From Alphaproteobacteria bacterium (lineage in GTDB: Bacteria > Pseudomonadota > Alphaproteobacteria > Rs-D84): DNA of 16,308 bases. Location: positions 1 through 16,308 of the forward strand of contig JAKSSZ010000006.1 of NCBI GenBank assembly GCA_024402835.1, written 5' to 3'. This document shows positions 15,325 to 16,308 of the stretch, piece by piece. The translations under genes and the position numbers were made by a program. Numbering within the stretch: the stretch's first letter is position 1; each line of letters opens with the position of its first letter. The notes beneath the pieces were generated by a model. It did not search any database. It was given only the letters and a program-made list of their open reading frames with translations, and was not told the DNA's origin.

Positions 15325-16154
15325 ATTTTTTTATCCATGATATATTTAACACCGCGGCAAAAACATTTAATTGGATTTTTTGTTAAAAACCAATCTATGT
15401 ATTTTTTACCATATTCTGCCTTTGCGCTTTCTATGATTGTATCAGCAAATTTTGTTTTTGATAAAAGTTTTGATATTTGACAGCCCAATGCACCATTATG
15501 ACGTATAAAACAATTCTTTTTTATAAAAGGATTTCCCATATAAAATAATTTTAATGGTTTGTTATATGTGGTGCGGCCATGTATTTTAATTAAACATTTA
15601 AAAGATATATTGTGTTTTAATAATAAATCTGTAAAACCATTTTCGTATTCAATTGTCACATTTTCCTTTGAATCTTGTTTTTTTACACTGCTGATAAAAT
15701 CGTTAAACCATTTTGCTTTTGTTATTTGATTTCTCATACCAAAAAACCATGATTCAATGGGCGCATATATTTTATGTGTGCTTTGCACTATACCAAACAC
15801 ATCTGTTCCAAAAGATTCCAATTTTTCTAAAACCGATTTTATATCAAATATTGGTCCATATACAGAATCATTAACAAAATAAATAAAATCATATTTTGAT
15901 AATAATTTATTTTCTTTTGCAAATAAATAAGCACGTTTATATGAACCAAAATCATATTCGCCATGTCGTTTAGCGGATACATACAAACAATATCTTGAAA
16001 TTTTGGTTAATTCTTTCTTTGTAATGTCACAATCAAAGACGGCAATAACATCCCCGACTTTTGATAGAGCAGATATATAATGAACAACTGCACTGTCTAT
16101 GTATTGGTTTTTATTATACCCTGCAAAAATGAATAATCTATTCTGTTTTGACAT
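15321..16154 (-). CDS. RgpF-like rhamnan synthesis / glycosyltransferase family protein
   Basis: The 277-residue protein matches the RgpF (rhamnan synthesis F) family pattern. YDFGSYKRAYLFA (67-79) corresponds to the DxGS-K segment. YDFIYFVNDSVYGPIFDI (88-105) is the characteristic ND-S-YGP motif, and ESWFFGM (134-140) follows. Family members act in rhamnose-rich polysaccharide synthesis as cytoplasmic glycosyltransferases; the sugar here is not predictable. It is the first gene of a minus-strand pair, and its TGA overlaps the ATG of the interrupted glycosyltransferase by four bases, implying translational coupling. The start at 16154 has only a weak AGGT upstream; a TATAAT box (16170-16175) ends 15 bases before it. 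Confidence 0.8.
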   Translation of the reverse strand: MSKQNRLFIFAGYNKNQYIDSAVVHYISALSKVGDVIAVFDCDITKKELTKISRYCLYVSAKRHGEYDFGSYKRAYLFAKENKLLSKYDFIYFVNDSVYGPIFDIKSVLEKLESFGTDVFGIVQSTHKIYAPIESWFFGMRNQITKAKWFNDFISSVKKQDSKENVTIEYENGFTDLLLKHNISFKCLIKIHGRTTYNKPLKLFYMGNPFIKKNCFIRHNGALGCQISKLLSKTKFADTIIESAKAEYGKKYIDWFLTKNPIKCFCRGVKYIMDKKI

Positions 16155-16169
16155 TACGACCTAACTTGT

Positions 16170-16177
16170 ATTATAAT
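16170..16177. promoter_or_regulatory. Bidirectional -10-like element between divergent glycan genes
   Basis: The palindrome ATTATAAT gives a TATAAT on the minus strand (16170-16175, 15 bases before the RgpF-like ATG) and on the plus strand (16172-16177, 41 bases before the GT2 ATG). No convincing -35 is seen on either strand. It sits in the 64-bp gap between the two divergent glycosyltransferase units. Confidence 0.35.
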
Positions 16178-16218
16178 TAAAGCAAATTTAATAGATATTT
16201 TCAATATAGGATTTATAA

Positions 16219-16308
16219 ATGACAAAACCACAAATTTCAATAATAATACCAATATACAAAGTTGAAAAATATATTCGCCACTGTTTAGATTCGGTATTAA
16301 ATCAAACA
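16219..16308 (+). CDS. Family 2 glycosyltransferase, N-terminal part (runs off right edge)
   Basis: Thirty codons are visible. The reading ISIIIPIYKVEKYIRHCLDS is the first strand and helix of a GT2 domain, nearly identical in pattern to residues 4-23 of the GT2 enzyme at 13484 but clearly diverged at the DNA level, so the two are paralogs. TAGGA (16206-16210) is 8 bases before the ATG. It is divergent from the RgpF-like gene and shows that the glycan locus continues past the window. Confidence 0.88.
   Translation, partial: MTKPQISIIIPIYKVEKYIRHCLDSVLNQT

Noticed and set aside
1..16308. tRNA or rRNA genes, CRISPR arrays, insertion sequences, att sites
   Set aside because: I looked for cloverleaf ends, regularly spaced repeats, transposase-like proteins and terminal inverted repeats and saw none; nearly all the sequence is accounted for by protein genes.

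Overview
The window looks like chromosomal DNA from an AT-rich, Gram-negative bacterium with very tightly packed genes. The evidence for Gram-negative is an outer-membrane porin with a C-terminal Phe, a BamB-like lipoprotein, a YfgM-like protein and RpoH. An alphaproteobacterial origin is suggested by the YfgM-like/BamB pair, by the NKxE form of the first G4 motif in Der, and by a near-match to the alphaproteobacterial LexA box at recA. A host-associated or gut lineage is a guess from base composition and density only. The standard genetic code is used: Trp is TGG and TGA ends two genes. I see no rRNA, tRNA, CRISPR array, insertion sequence or integrase, and no gene-free stretch over 100 bases.

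Layout. (1) 1-1036, minus: a two-TM protein of unknown function, a 58-aa acidic protein and the start of a third gene. (2) 1079-1750, plus: an orphan alpha/beta protein. (3) 1747-6791, housekeeping: trmB (minus), gltX and a hemolysin III/PAQR membrane protein (plus), der (minus) and a YIP1-like membrane protein (plus). (4) 6788-8709, minus: rpoH translationally coupled to a porin gene. (5) 8762-12552, plus: YfgM-like protein, a short BamB-like lipoprotein, an MFS permease, then recA behind its own promoter. (6) 12564-16308: a surface-polysaccharide locus. Two glycosyltransferases directly follow recA, an opposing pair (RgpF-like protein and a nonsense-broken glycosyltransferase) comes next, and the start of another GT2 enzyme runs off the right edge.

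How it works together. The genes are mostly core functions: translation (GltX, TrmB), ribosome assembly (Der), heat-shock transcription (RpoH), recombination and SOS (RecA), and outer-membrane assembly (YfgM/BamB). The accessory part is the glycan locus, probably for capsule or O-antigen, joined to recA with only 11 bases between. Transcription units alternate in orientation. Convergent neighbours share their stop codons or lie a few bases apart. Several divergent promoters place the -10 element so near the ATG that leaderless transcripts are likely.

I do not see a clearly new multi-gene system. The points most worth a second look are the in-frame TGA in the glycosyltransferase at 14494-15324, the leaderless-type starts, the Clostridia-like GltX subfamily, the rpoH-porin coupling, and the recA promoter and its glycosyltransferase neighbours.
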